DNA of 64,000 nucleotides from Fodinicurvata sp. EGI_FJ10296 (GCF_040712075.1 NZ_JBFCVL010000004.1:124001-188000); one strand, 5' to 3'; shown: positions 1 to 8,449, counted from the stretch's first letter. The notes: a model not told the origin generated them from the sequence alone. Translations and numbers: made by a program.

Positions 1-56
1 GGGGATCGGCTGGCCTGCGCCATGATTGAATAACCCGATCGATAATTCGAAAAACG

Positions 57-93
57 AAAAAGCCGGCAACGCCATCTGGGTCGCCGGCTTTTT
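57..93. terminator. Bidirectional rho-independent terminator
   Basis: An 11-bp perfect inverted repeat (AAAAAGCCGGC at 57-67, GCCGGCTTTTT at 83-93) encloses a 15-nt loop. The A tract on one side and T tract on the other let it work on both strands. It would end the SPW gene on the minus strand and whatever gene lies left of the window. Confidence 0.85.
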
Positions 94-124
94 CGCGGAC
101 ACATAGATAGCACCGCAACCATGG

Positions 125-502
125 TCAGAAGCGGCCGAGTGAGGCCTCTGACGTGCTGGACCGATGGGTTTTGGTCATAATGCCGATGCCAATTTCCAGC
201 AACCCGACAACAAGATGCGGCCAATAAACGATGTCGGCGAATCCGAACAGCCACGGCGATACCGCAAGCAGTGCACCGCCAGCGATATCCAGTCCCAGAT
301 GGGTCGGCATCGGAATTACGGCCGCAACACCATACTCATAATCCGTCATCAGGCTGTAGACGATGACAGCGATACCCAGGATCACTGGCAACCAGTGCCC
401 AATTCCTCCATAGGCGAATCCCAGCAACCACGGCGCAAGGATCAACAGAACGCCCACGATGTAGTCGATTGCGCCGTGGATTTTCGTCGGAATGAATCGC
501 AT
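125..502 (-). CDS. SPW repeat membrane protein
   Basis: Small inner-membrane protein of 125 residues with two copies of the SPW-type motif (APWLLGFA near residue 23 and SPWLFGFAD near residue 82), each followed by a hydrophobic helix, giving about four membrane segments. The family's molecular function is unknown; in alphaproteobacteria it often sits among general-stress genes, as here. The ATG at 502 has a strong AGGAGG ribosome site 8 bases upstream. It is the last gene of a probable three-gene minus-strand unit with the two small proteins upstream and ends at the bidirectional terminator. Confidence 0.85.
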   Translation of the reverse strand: MRFIPTKIHGAIDYIVGVLLILAPWLLGFAYGGIGHWLPVILGIAVIVYSLMTDYEYGVAAVIPMPTHLGLDIAGGALLAVSPWLFGFADIVYWPHLVVGLLEIGIGIMTKTHRSSTSEASLGRF

Positions 503-561
503 GGCAAATCCTCCTGTTATAATCGCACTCCAGCGCGGTCACACTGGCAGACTGGTGGGCT

Positions 562-837
562 TTACGGGTTGTAGGAAGGCGGATCGCTGGCCGGAAATGA
601 CTCGTCCGATGCCTCATCGACATCGTCCCAATCCTGCCCTTCCCGATCGATCGGCCCCCGTCCAATAGTCTCGGGGTGTCGCCCCGGGGCAGCTCTGGCG
701 TTCCGACGCCCGTTCCCCGGTGGTTTCCGCAATGCCAGGGCGGTGGCGAATGTCACACCCGCCAGCACGAAAACCAGCCACCCGGGGCCATGTCGATGCC
801 TCATTTGCTGCTCCATCGTCGTCACACGCCCTGACAT
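562..837 (-). CDS. Small membrane-anchored protein with acidic DEASDESFPASDPPS tail
   Basis: A 91-residue protein with one hydrophobic segment (about residues 20-36), a basic Pro/Arg-rich middle and an acidic C-terminus ending DEASDESFPASDPPS plus three residues. From memory, this tail recurs in short alphaproteobacterial proteins near stress genes; its function is unknown. The start is uncertain: ATG at 837 lacks a clear ribosome site and ATG at 816 (MEQQMRHRHG) is equally possible. It follows the next small membrane gene by 8 bases, so co-transcription is likely. Confidence 0.65.
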   Translation of the reverse strand: MSGRVTTMEQQMRHRHGPGWLVFVLAGVTFATALALRKPPGNGRRNARAAPGRHPETIGRGPIDREGQDWDDVDEASDESFPASDPPSYNP

Positions 838-845
838 CGGTCGGG

Positions 846-1193
846 TTAGTTGGCTGTCTGCTCCTGGTCGTCGGCGGGCGCCACATCGGCTGGCGGATCC
901 ATTTCTTCCGGCTCGGTCGCCGCCGGTGGACTGTCATCCTGAGCGCCGCCAGCGTCGTCGGCAGGCGGGACATCCTGCTCGACGCCGCTTTCCTCGACGA
1001 GCGCATCGTCGCCGTCTTGCCCGCCCATCATGAACAAAAGATAGAGGGCAACGAGGATGACCGCTGCGATGGCGACCCACACCACCGGCCGGGACATCCA
1101 TCCGCGCTGCTCCGGCGGTTTGCCCCCGGCCGAGCCAGGGCGCGCCGGGTCGGGGCGCGCCGGGTCAGGGCGCCGATTTCGATCCGTAGCCAT
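846..1193 (-). CDS. Hypothetical single-span membrane protein with acidic Pro-rich tail
   Basis: A 115-residue protein. It has a basic N-terminus with a DPARP repeat, one strong transmembrane helix (about residues 36-56) and an acidic Pro/Ala/Asp-rich tail of about 55 residues that should be disordered. The topology suggests a tail outside the membrane. The ATG at 1193 has an AAGGAG site. It is first in a unit running 1193 to 125, and an EcfG-like promoter lies 34-59 bases upstream. No known family was recognised. Confidence 0.6.
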   Translation of the reverse strand: MATDRNRRPDPARPDPARPGSAGGKPPEQRGWMSRPVVWVAIAAVILVALYLLFMMGGQDGDDALVEESGVEQDVPPADDAGGAQDDSPPAATEPEEMDPPADVAPADDQEQTAN

Positions 1194-1226
1194 TTTTCCT
1201 GCTCCTTAGATCCTTCGGGCCGCCAT

Positions 1227-1252
1227 AACGCGCAGACCGGGCATTTTGTTCA
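1227..1252 (-). promoter_or_regulatory. EcfG-like promoter (TGAAC-N17-CGTT)
   Basis: On the minus strand the sequence reads TGAAC, 17 bases, CGTT, against the general-stress sigma EcfG consensus GGAAC-N16/17-CGTT: one mismatch in the -35 and a perfect -10. It lies 34 bases before the ATG at 1193 and could drive the three small genes down to position 125. This is inference from motif and position only. Confidence 0.5.
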
Positions 1253-1295
1253 ATTGACAAACGCGGACGAAGGGCGCGGCTACTGCCGTTGGTAC

Positions 1296-2435
1296 TCAGT
1301 ACCGAAAGATGGCGGCAATTTCCGGAAAAGACCCGATGCCATCCGGTTGTGAAAACACGATGCCGCCCCTGAGCAAGGTCTCGCGGATCGCGGTCTCGAC
1401 AAGGTCTTCCGGTTCGGCATCACCCGTGGCCGTTCCCGTCCCGGCCTGATTGGCGGCAGCAGGAACCTCGCCTGCGGACGGCCTGCGACCGGTAGCCACA
1501 AACAGGGTTTCGACCCTGCCGTCTGCAGCCGCCGAAGCGATCGTTTCCGCGTCGTCCGACGCGGTGTCGTCACCCTCGCCCATCCGCATCCGGAACCGCT
1601 CCATCGCGGCCCGCCGCCCTTGATCCAGCCGGGCTTCGACCAGATCATACGCGCGGGCATGCAGCGTTTTTTCGTCCATCGACGTGGGATGTTCGCTGAT
1701 CGCCGCTTCCATCAGGCCACCATGGCCGATGTGGCGCCGTAGCAGACCAAGCAGGAATTCGTCGGCTGCAAGAACCAGCGGCGCCGTGTCCCCGGCGAGA
1801 ATCTTGTCAACGGCGGATGCAATGCGCCGCACGAACTGCTCGATCTGCTCGCGCTGTTCGTCCTGGGGATCCTGACCGTGGTACAGGATAGTCTCTGCCC
1901 CCCTCCCGGTCGCGTGATAGCGCAGCGCGTTCTCGAATTCGGTGCGGTTCAGAAATTCCGCTGCCGTGCGCTGAAGACGCTCGTCATGGATCTCTTCCAT
2001 AGCGAACCTGTGTGCCCGATAGAGCCGCACACCATCTTGCGATGCCGCCAGCACGTGGAAGCGGCCGTCCCTGGAGAACAGTTCCAGCAGCGGCTTGATC
2101 ACGAAGCGGTCCGATACATGCGCGCCGGGTTCCAATTCGAGCGGAACCGAGTTCACGTCGGTCCCCTCTTCGGATATGAAAAGCGCCAGAGAATCAATCG
2201 GCGGCCAGAAGGATTCGTCGTCGATGAAACGCCGCGCTTCGGCAAACAACGTGTCGATGTCGCGTTCACTCAGGCCACGCTGCTCCAGCGCTGCGGCCGC
2301 ATCGCGCAGCAGGTTCTTGAACAGGATCGGATCCTGGCGGAGCTCGGGGCCGCCCTTGTGGGTGGGCATGAAGATCGAGATGCGCGGAAAGCCTTCGGAT
2401 TCCGCCAATCCGCGCAACCTGGATTCATTAATCAT
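1296..2435 (-). CDS. baeRF family eRF1-like protein
   Basis: A 379-residue protein recognisable as a member of the bacterial/archaeal eRF1-like (baeRF, eRF1_3) group: N-terminal SIFMPTHKGG motif, a central Rossmann-like domain (HVLAASQDGVRLYRA near residue 128) and a C-terminal L7Ae-like region with VETLFVATG and ETLLRGGIVF. The family was proposed to act on stalled ribosomes or stress translation; its activity is not established here. The start was set at 2435 (MINESRL) because GAGAG lies about 7 bases upstream; the in-frame ATG at 2450 has no ribosome site. It sits among stress genes with no co-directional overlap. Confidence 0.75.
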   Translation of the reverse strand: MINESRLRGLAESEGFPRISIFMPTHKGGPELRQDPILFKNLLRDAAAALEQRGLSERDIDTLFAEARRFIDDESFWPPIDSLALFISEEGTDVNSVPLELEPGAHVSDRFVIKPLLELFSRDGRFHVLAASQDGVRLYRAHRFAMEEIHDERLQRTAAEFLNRTEFENALRYHATGRGAETILYHGQDPQDEQREQIEQFVRRIASAVDKILAGDTAPLVLAADEFLLGLLRRHIGHGGLMEAAISEHPTSMDEKTLHARAYDLVEARLDQGRRAAMERFRMRMGEGDDTASDDAETIASAAADGRVETLFVATGRRPSAGEVPAAANQAGTGTATGDAEPEDLVETAIRETLLRGGIVFSQPDGIGSFPEIAAIFRY

Positions 2436-2666
2436 GGCAATCTCTCGCATCTGGTTTCGCCGGGACCCGGCCGACCCCCTGCGCCTGAAGCTGGTCGTCC
2501 AGGAGGTCCGGGGGCAGTGCTGGCAACCACGCCCTGGGAGATGGAGAAGGCGCGGTCACGGCACCTTTGCTCCAGTCCCCATCCAGAACGCCGCCTACAA
2601 CCCTGATGCCAGCGAAACGTGGATCAGAGGTGCCGACGGCGTCCGGATGAAGCGGCTTGGCGCGGC

Positions 2667-3164
2667 CTAGGCTTTCGATTTGGCCTTGGTGTTGACGCGG
2701 TCCTCACCCAGCTTGGTGAGCAGAGCGTCCGTCTTCTTTTCTTCCTCCAGCGTCTTCTTCAACTGGGTACTGGCTTTGGAAAGCCCCAGTTCGTCGGCCC
2801 ATGCGATCAACGTGCCGTAACGCGTGATCTCGTAATGCTCCACGGCCTGGGCGGCCGCTATGATCGCAGCATCGCGCGTGTTGGCATCCTTGATCTCGCC
2901 CATCATCTCTTCGGCTTCCTTGATGATGCCGTCGATCGCCGGGCAGGTTTCTCCAGAGGGTTTCTGATTGACGAGTTGGAAAACCTCTTCCAGCCGTTCC
3001 AGGTGGTGTTTCGATTCCTCCAGATGCTTTTCCATCGACTGCTTCAGCTTTGCCTCGCCCACTTTGCTCGCCATCTTGGGCAGAGACTTCACGATCTGCT
3101 TTTCTGCATAATAGACGTCTTTGAGCATATGCAGGAACAGTTCGTTCATGTTCTGGATAGCCAT
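2667..3164 (-). CDS. DUF892 / YciE-YciF ferritin-like protein
   Basis: A 165-residue, almost entirely helical protein of the YciE/YciF ferritin-like family (LFLHMLKDVYYAEKQIVKSL near the start, then EHYEITRYGTLIAWADELG near residue 112). The conserved Glu/His positions fit a di-iron four-helix bundle. Its role is unproven but linked to osmotic and oxidative stress. ATG at 3164 is preferred because GAGG lies 11 bases upstream; the TTG at 3173 that overlaps the CBS stop has too short a spacing. It is the third gene of the DUF326-CBS-DUF892 unit. Confidence 0.85.
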   Translation of the reverse strand: MAIQNMNELFLHMLKDVYYAEKQIVKSLPKMASKVGEAKLKQSMEKHLEESKHHLERLEEVFQLVNQKPSGETCPAIDGIIKEAEEMMGEIKDANTRDAAIIAAAQAVEHYEITRYGTLIAWADELGLSKASTQLKKTLEEEKKTDALLTKLGEDRVNTKAKSKA

Positions 3165-3169
3165 CTGAC

Positions 3170-3664
3170 TCAATCCTCTTGAATGGTGCGTGATGAAACG
3201 CGGCCGGTCGTGTTGGCAACGCTCGCGGCCGGTGATCGCGCTTCCTGGATCGTCGCTTCAAACGCTGAACGCCGGGGATTGTTCCCTCGTCCCTGTCCCG
3301 ATAGACTGCGGGGCGCGTCGGACAGCGAAATAACGCCGACGAGACGCTTGCTTCTGTTGACGACCGGCAGACTTCGGACCTGCAGCTCGCCCATGTTGGC
3401 GACGATCTGGTCGATATCCTCGTCATCGAAGCAGTATTTCACATCCCGGGTCATGATCTCTCCGACCCTGACAGACGGATCTCGACCTTCGACAATGACG
3501 CGCGTGACAATGTCGCGGTCGGTCAGGGTTCCGACGAGCTTGTCGCCCGACCCCACAGGCAAATAGCCAATACCGTCGGACAGCATCTTCCTGGCGGCAT
3601 CCTGCACGGATTCGTCGGGATCGGCGATCTTGACGTTGCTGCTCATCACTTCAGAGACTTGCAT
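3170..3664 (-). CDS. Tandem CBS domain protein
   Basis: A 164-residue protein made of two CBS domains: MQVSEVMSSNVKIADPDESV (residues 1-55 region) with GTLTDRDIVTRVI, then VGEIMTRDVKYCFDDEDI with LVGVISLSDA. CBS pairs bind adenosyl nucleotides and sense energy or stress state; the C-terminal 40 residues look disordered. The start is the ATG at 3664, placed by a GGAGGA site six bases upstream; the frame stays open to 3892 but that part is antisense to the DUF326 gene. It lies between the Cys-rich protein and the ferritin-like gene, probably in one operon. Confidence 0.85.
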   Translation of the reverse strand: MQVSEVMSSNVKIADPDESVQDAARKMLSDGIGYLPVGSGDKLVGTLTDRDIVTRVIVEGRDPSVRVGEIMTRDVKYCFDDEDIDQIVANMGELQVRSLPVVNRSKRLVGVISLSDAPRSLSGQGRGNNPRRSAFEATIQEARSPAASVANTTGRVSSRTIQED

Positions 3665-3702
3665 TGCATTCCTCCAACGGAACATCTCGGAAGAACAAGC
3701 AT

Positions 3703-4035
3703 TTATCCGCTCATCTGCCGACAACTCGCGGCACATCGCCGGCAGGCATCGACACAGGATTGCATGTCGCCGAGGCGCTCGCAGTCGTCGGCGCATTCGC
3801 CACAAATCTCGGCACATTCGGAACATACATGCTTGTGATGCCTGGAACCGATCAGCATGAAATGAGCGGCCGTCCGGCAGATTTCGGCACAAGCCATCAT
3901 CAGTCGGAAATGCCCGGGTTCGGTATGTTTGCCGCCCGCCTCAAGGCAATGACCCATGGCCGTTGCGGTACAGGCTTGATAGCAGGCAAGGCAGTCATCG
4001 ATGCAGGACTGCATCGTCGGATCGACGGTCGGCAT
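3703..4035 (-). CDS. Cys-rich four-helix-bundle copper-binding protein (DUF326 type)
   Basis: A 110-residue protein with 16 cysteines spaced on helices (SCIDDCLACYQAC, ACAEIC, CSECAEICGECADDC, SCVDACRRCAASC), the pattern of the DUF326/Csp copper-storage four-helix bundles that hold Cu(I) inside the bundle. No signal peptide is visible, so it should be cytosolic (Csp3-like). ATG at 4035 follows a GGGAGAG site. It leads a three-gene unit with CBS and DUF892 genes and has a GGAAC-N17-GGTT element upstream. Copper binding is inferred from the family, not shown. Confidence 0.85.
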   Translation of the reverse strand: MPTVDPTMQSCIDDCLACYQACTATAMGHCLEAGGKHTEPGHFRLMMACAEICRTAAHFMLIGSRHHKHVCSECAEICGECADDCERLGDMQSCVDACRRCAASCRQMSG

Positions 4036-4072
4036 AGGGCTCTCCCCTGGGTTGGGTATTGGATGCCATTCA

Positions 4073-4098
4073 AACCGTGGCCCCCGCCCCATGGTTCC
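4073..4098 (-). promoter_or_regulatory. EcfG-like promoter (GGAAC-N17-GGTT)
   Basis: Minus strand: perfect GGAAC -35, 17-base spacer, GGTT -10 (three of four to CGTT; GTT is the conserved core). It ends 38 bases before the DUF326 start at 4035 and would serve the DUF326-CBS-DUF892 unit. Confidence 0.6.
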
Positions 4099-4155
4099 CA
4101 CCCTTCTCGCCCTCTCGTCCCGGACCAGCGGCGCCCCGGATCGGCGATTCTTTTT

Positions 4156-4180
4156 TGAACCTTCGATCCGTTTGAAAGTT
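4156..4180 (+). promoter_or_regulatory. Weak EcfG-like promoter (TGAAC-N16-AGTT)
   Basis: Plus strand TGAAC, 16 bases, AGTT, 76 bases before the BON gene. One mismatch in each box, so this is only a candidate; its placement in the divergent region opposite the 4073-4098 element makes it worth listing. Confidence 0.3.
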
Positions 4181-4256
4181 GGACGGGCCACCACGCCAGG
4201 GCCGCCAACACTGACGACCGGCGTCGAGAGAGAGATTCAAGACGAGGAGACGACCA

Positions 4257-4970
4257 ATGGCAGGCGACAGGCATCGGTCCCGCGATTTCGGCACCGACCC
4301 CGATTTCCCCTATCGCGACGAGGACGATCGGCACCCCGGCGATGATTATCGCCATCGACCGCAAGCCGGCCGGGACCCGCGGCGCGAGGATCCGCACCGC
4401 GGCCGGGACCGTTGGTCGGAGGAAGAGCGGCCGGGAGCGGGCGGCAGGTCCCATGGCGCGCCACGGGGTGGATATGGCCAGGATCCGGACTATGCACATC
4501 GAGGCGGGCATCCCGTTCGCGGCGGCCGAGGTCGCCGTGATGACCGGGATGACGGGCGGAATCAGGACCGGGGAATGCTGGATCGAGCCGCCGACGAAGT
4601 GTCTTCGTGGTTCGGCGACGATGAGGCCACCCGCCGGCGGGAGGAAGACCACCGCGGCAAGGGCCCAAGAGGCTATCGACGTTCGGATCAGCGCATCGAA
4701 GAGGACTGCAACGATCGTCTGACGGACGATCCGTTCGTCGATGCACGGGACATCCAGGTTTCGGTTTCAAATGGCGAGATCACCCTGTCCGGCGAAGTCG
4801 ACTCCAAGCGCGCGAAACGCCACGCTGAAGACTGCGCCGATTCCGTGTCCGGCGTTACACATGTTCAGAACAATCTGCGAATACGGCAACCGGATCAGAC
4901 AGCCGGTCAAACGCCGACCTCAGCCGGAAGCCCGAGCAGCACACCATCGTCCGGCGGGAACACCATTTAG
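4257..4970 (+). CDS. BON domain protein with long charged N-terminus
   Basis: A 237-residue protein. Residues 1-105 are Arg/Asp/Gly/His-rich and probably disordered. Then comes a conserved DEVSSWFGDDEA segment, and a BON domain at about residues 140-205 (IEEDCNDRLTDDPF, VSVSNGEITLSGEVDSKRAK, GVTHVQNNLRI). BON domains bind membranes or lipids and occur in osmotic-stress proteins such as OsmY. No signal peptide is present, so the usual periplasmic site is not supported. It diverges from the DUF326 unit and precedes otsA, a typical stress-regulon setting. The tail is Ser/Thr/Pro-rich. Confidence 0.8.
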   Translation: MAGDRHRSRDFGTDPDFPYRDEDDRHPGDDYRHRPQAGRDPRREDPHRGRDRWSEEERPGAGGRSHGAPRGGYGQDPDYAHRGGHPVRGGRGRRDDRDDGRNQDRGMLDRAADEVSSWFGDDEATRRREEDHRGKGPRGYRRSDQRIEEDCNDRLTDDPFVDARDIQVSVSNGEITLSGEVDSKRAKRHAEDCADSVSGVTHVQNNLRIRQPDQTAGQTPTSAGSPSSTPSSGGNTI

Positions 4971-5132
4971 CTATATCGGTGCTTGCCACCAGCCGGCCCG
5001 TTCGATCGGGCCGGTGACCCGGGACCCGAAGGACGGGCCCGGGTCCGGTTCCCGGCACAGGCGGAGCACCCCTCATAAGAGAACGATGCCGACCCGCTTC
5101 ACACTTCTCTCCGTCTGTCAGAGGACCACGAA

Positions 5133-6530
5133 ATGGCCAGACTTGTCGTCCTCTCCAATCGGGTCGCCGATCTCAATCAGCAAACACAAACGGGCGGATT
5201 GGCGGTCGGCCTCGCCGACGCCATCAAAAGTCGCGGGGGACTGTGGTTCGGTTGGAACGGCAGCATCGAGGCCGAGCCTTCGGATACGCCGGACGTCAGC
5301 GGCACCGAAACCGTAAAAATGGCGTCGTTGTCGCTCAGCGACCGCGAATATAAACAATATTACACGTGCTTTTCAAATTCATTTCTCTGGCCGCTACTGC
5401 ACTACAGGGCTGACCTGCTACGCTATCACGAAATCTGCTTTTCCTGTTACCGCAAGGTCAATGCCCGTTTCGCAGCCAGCGCCGCAGATCTTCTCAGGAG
5501 CGACGATCTCGTCTGGGTCCACGATTATCATCTGATACCCCTTGGCCGGGAACTGCGCGAACGCAGCTGCCGTCAGCGCATCGGCTTCTTCCTTCACACG
5601 CCGTTTCCGCCGCCCGATCTTTTCGCCGTCGCCCCCGACGGCGAATGGCTGGCCCGATCCATGCTTGCCTATGACGTTGTCGGGTTTCAGACTCGGGCGG
5701 ACGCTGAGCATTTCATCCACTATGTCACCGATCTCGACGATATCGACGCCACGTCAGATGGCGTGCGCCACGCGGGACGTGACATTAAGGTTGGCGCATT
5801 TCCGATCGGAATCGACGTCGATGCCGTAGCGGACATGTCCCGTCAGACGGCAGACGATGAACTGGTCGAGCATGTCAAACCTGACGTGCCAGAGATGAAA
5901 ACCATCATCGGCGTCGATCGCCTGGACTACTCCAAGGGGCTTCCGGATCGCATGAAGGCATTTCAGACGCTTCTGGAGACGGAGCCGGCGCTTCGTGGTG
6001 CGGTCACCTATCTGCAGATCGCGCCGCCGTCGCGGGAGGATGTACCGGCGTATGTCGATATCAGAGAGGAACTCGAACGGGTTGCCGGGTCGATAAACGG
6101 CGACTGGGGCGAGTTCAACTGGACGCCGATACGCTACATTCATCGCAACATCCCACGCGAAACGGTGGCATTCCTGTTTCGGCAAAGCGACGTCGGCTTC
6201 GTCGCTCCGCTGCGGGACGGCATGAACCTGGTGGCAAAGGAGTTCGTGGTCGCCCAGAACCCCGACGATCCGGGCGTTCTCGTGCTGTCGAAATTCGCTG
6301 GCGCCGCTGAGGACCTGGTCGACGCGGTGATCGTCAATCCGTTCGACCCCGAGGCCACGGCGAGGAGCCTCCGTGATGCACTGTTTATGCCACTCGACGA
6401 GCGGCAGGACCGACATGCGGCGCTGCTCGCCCGCGTTCGCAAGCGCGACAACCACGCCTGGCTGTCCGCATTTCTGGATGCGTTATCCGGTCCGGCGAGT
6501 GCCGATGCCACCGGCCCGCCCCCCGGATGA
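5133..6530 (+). CDS. otsA: Trehalose-6-phosphate synthase
   Basis: A 465-residue GT20 enzyme making trehalose-6-phosphate from UDP-glucose and glucose-6-phosphate. The N-terminal donor loop (SNRV, then TGGLAVGL), the WVHDYHLIPL motif (about residue 130), DRLDYSKGLPDRM (about 265) and RDGMNLVAKEFVV (about 360) are all present, and the length is normal. Trehalose is a desiccation and osmotic protectant, which fits the surrounding stress genes. No otsB phosphatase gene is next to it, so the phosphatase must be elsewhere. A poor GGAAC-N16-GGTG element at 4957-4981 is the only promoter hint. Confidence 0.95.
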   Translation: MARLVVLSNRVADLNQQTQTGGLAVGLADAIKSRGGLWFGWNGSIEAEPSDTPDVSGTETVKMASLSLSDREYKQYYTCFSNSFLWPLLHYRADLLRYHEICFSCYRKVNARFAASAADLLRSDDLVWVHDYHLIPLGRELRERSCRQRIGFFLHTPFPPPDLFAVAPDGEWLARSMLAYDVVGFQTRADAEHFIHYVTDLDDIDATSDGVRHAGRDIKVGAFPIGIDVDAVADMSRQTADDELVEHVKPDVPEMKTIIGVDRLDYSKGLPDRMKAFQTLLETEPALRGAVTYLQIAPPSREDVPAYVDIREELERVAGSINGDWGEFNWTPIRYIHRNIPRETVAFLFRQSDVGFVAPLRDGMNLVAKEFVVAQNPDDPGVLVLSKFAGAAEDLVDAVIVNPFDPEATARSLRDALFMPLDERQDRHAALLARVRKRDNHAWLSAFLDALSGPASADATGPPPG

Positions 6531-6604
6531 ACAATGCCGGCGGCCGGAACCCGGCGGGAGCCGGTATAATGCTCACCTATCCATTACTTCTATCCATCAG
6601 TTAA

Positions 6605-6862
6605 CTATTCTTTCGATGGATCTTTCTTTCCTGACTCTCGCCGCGCACACTCGTGCTTGTCCATCTTTTCCAACCCCTCGATGATGTCGTCGGTTTTCGT
6701 TTTCTCGTCGGGAACGGCGTGGCGCTGATTGTGCACATTGTGCTGATCGTCGCCCTGCAGGCTGTTTTCACCCATTTTCCTGCCGGCGAGATCAGTCTCC
6801 GTTACATTGCGCGGATTATTTCCATCGCGGGCATTCCCGCCCTTTTTCCCATTTTCGGCCAC
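6605..6862 (-). CDS. Small hydrophilic protein of unknown function
   Basis: An 85-residue, very hydrophilic protein rich in Lys, Asp, Asn and Gly, with a conserved-looking core MGENSLQGDDQHNVHNQRHAVPD (two halves, residues about 30-52) and a Lys/Asp/Glu-rich end. It looks intrinsically disordered, like small alphaproteobacterial stress proteins, but no named family was recognised. GTG at 6862 is chosen because a GAAGGGAGA site lies about 6 bases upstream; an in-frame GTG at 6889 has none. It follows the CinA-like gene by 81 bases and may share its promoter. Confidence 0.65.
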   Translation of the reverse strand: MAENGKKGGNARDGNNPRNVTETDLAGRKMGENSLQGDDQHNVHNQRHAVPDEKTKTDDIIEGLEKMDKHECARRESGKKDPSKE

Positions 6863-6943
6863 TGTCGATCTCCCTTCATTGATTGGCACAACGCTTCGTG
6901 CCAGGCGATTGTCAGTACGGGGACCGGCGTCCCCGCAACTCGG

Positions 6944-7474
6944 CTATCGTTGTCGGATCGCCACCGTTGCGCTCAGCATATCCACCGCAACCCGAGTGGC
7001 GGCAAGGCGAACCGCCCCGCGCCCGATATCCCCGAACCGCTCGACCCGATGGCTGGTGTCAGCGAAGCGGCTGGCGCTGGCGAAATGAACCAGGCCGGGC
7101 TCGCCGCTGCGGCCGGCCGGTCCGGCATATCCCGTAATGGCTACGGTGACATCCGCCGACGAGCGCGCCAGCGCCCCCTCGGCAAGAGCGATCGCCGTCT
7201 TCTCCGAGACGGCGCCATGGCGGTCCAGTATCCCGCGCGGCACGCCGAGGAGTTCTTCCTTCGATCTGCTCGAATAGACGATGAATCCGCGCTCGAACGC
7301 GTGTGAACACCCGGGCACGTCGGTCAGCAGCGACGATAGCAATCCTCCCGTGCAACTTTCCGCGACCGCCAGACGCAAGCCGCGATCGCAGGTCGCTTCG
7401 AGCAGTTCGCGAACGGCCCGCGCCAGCGCCGCGGGCACCGTGGTGGATAACATTTCGATATCGGGATCATTCAC
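6944..7474 (-). CDS. CinA C-terminal family nicotinamide-nucleotide amidohydrolase
   Basis: A 176-residue stand-alone CinA C-terminal domain, the PncC type that deamidates NMN to nicotinate mononucleotide in NAD recycling. The LAVAESCTGGLLSSLLTD motif (about residue 32), the YSSRSKEELLGV segment and TVAITGYAGPAG are visible. Competence or DNA-damage roles belong to the longer CinA form. GTG at 7474 is set by a GGAGGG site 6-7 bases upstream. An EcfG-like element lies 27 bases before it, divergent from the one serving the 262-residue membrane protein. Confidence 0.85.
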   Translation of the reverse strand: MNDPDIEMLSTTVPAALARAVRELLEATCDRGLRLAVAESCTGGLLSSLLTDVPGCSHAFERGFIVYSSRSKEELLGVPRGILDRHGAVSEKTAIALAEGALARSSADVTVAITGYAGPAGRSGEPGLVHFASASRFADTSHRVERFGDIGRGAVRLAATRVAVDMLSATVAIRQR

Positions 7475-7500
7475 AGCTGGTCCCTCCGTGGCAGTCGCCA

Positions 7501-7526
7501 AACATGGAACTACCGCCGCATGTTCC
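7501..7526 (-). promoter_or_regulatory. EcfG-like promoter (GGAAC-N17-TGTT)
   Basis: Minus strand perfect GGAAC, 17-base spacer, TGTT (three of four). It ends 27 bases upstream of the CinA-like start at 7474 and is back-to-back with the perfect element at 7535-7560. Confidence 0.5.
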
Positions 7527-7534
7527 GTTATTCA

Positions 7535-7560
7535 GGAACAGTATGTGGGCGGCGGACGTT
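7535..7560 (+). promoter_or_regulatory. EcfG-type promoter, perfect match
   Basis: Plus strand GGAAC at 7535-7539, 17-base spacer, CGTT at 7557-7560, a perfect match to the general-stress EcfG consensus, 53 bases before the ATG of the 262-residue membrane protein. Confidence 0.75.
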
Positions 7561-7613
7561 CAGGAGCGGGCTGGCGGGCACCGCTTCAGGCCGGGCAACG
7601 AGGAGCATTCACT

Positions 7614-8402
7614 ATGGATCTGTGGGCATTGCTCATCGAATACAGCGATGCGATCAACACCATCGTCAACTTTCTGATACTGGTCGTCTGGGCATCGTAT
7701 TTTCAGCTCTTGCTGAGCACCCACTGGCAACAGCGGCAGGCCAAAATCCTGATCAATCGCGGTGCCGGTCATGAGATCACCGCCAATTGCCTGATTTCCA
7801 ACATGAGCGCAGAGCCGATCTATGTGGATTCCATCGTTGTCATCATCGATCCCGACGGACAATCGATACAAAGATCGCTGACCGACTTGAATTCTCTGTC
7901 GAAGAAGCCAAGTACCGACGCGCGTTCATCCTGGTTCCAGGGACCGGTCGCCAAAGGTGACTACATCAATATCGGCACCTTCGAATCGCTGCTCCAACAA
8001 GCTCTTCTCGGCGATTCCGGCGTTGCTACCGACGAACCGGACAGCCGCAACCTCCCTTCCGGCACGCCGCCGCGAGACCAGTCCCCGGACAAGAGCCAGG
8101 AACATACCGTACCGACGGATGCTCCGCTTTCAAGCAGGCAACAGCCAGACCAGCGGCCCGAGAGCGCCACACCTGGCCGTCAGCCGAAGGAAACGACCAC
8201 GTCGGTGGATCAGATCAGCGCGTTCGACATCATGGTGGTCGCAATCTATGGGCCAGAGAAATACCCGGTTGCCGCAAAACGCTGCTTCCGTTTCAATCCC
8301 GATAAAACCAGAGGCAACCGCTGGCGGGCGTCGGACAGCCGCCAGATCAGCAAACGGTCAGAACGCCGCCGCCTGAAGCAGGTCATGAACGAAATTACAT
8401 GA
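7614..8402 (+). CDS. Hypothetical membrane-anchored protein
   Basis: A 262-residue protein with an N-terminal transmembrane helix (NTIVNFLILVVWASYFQLLL, about residues 13-35), a folded stretch to about residue 125, a Ser/Pro/Gln-rich disordered linker (about 130-200) and a C-terminal piece with FDIMVVAIYGPEKYPVA and a basic tail. The soluble part should be cytosolic or periplasmic depending on insertion; neither can be settled. ATG at 7614 follows GAGGAG. No family was recognised. A perfect EcfG-type promoter lies just upstream, so it is probably stress-induced. Confidence 0.65.
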   Translation: MDLWALLIEYSDAINTIVNFLILVVWASYFQLLLSTHWQQRQAKILINRGAGHEITANCLISNMSAEPIYVDSIVVIIDPDGQSIQRSLTDLNSLSKKPSTDARSSWFQGPVAKGDYINIGTFESLLQQALLGDSGVATDEPDSRNLPSGTPPRDQSPDKSQEHTVPTDAPLSSRQQPDQRPESATPGRQPKETTTSVDQISAFDIMVVAIYGPEKYPVAAKRCFRFNPDKTRGNRWRASDSRQISKRSERRRLKQVMNEIT

Positions 8403-8449
8403 GTGCCGCGCGCCCGGCTCGCGTGAATCGGTTCGCTCGTCGAGAAACG

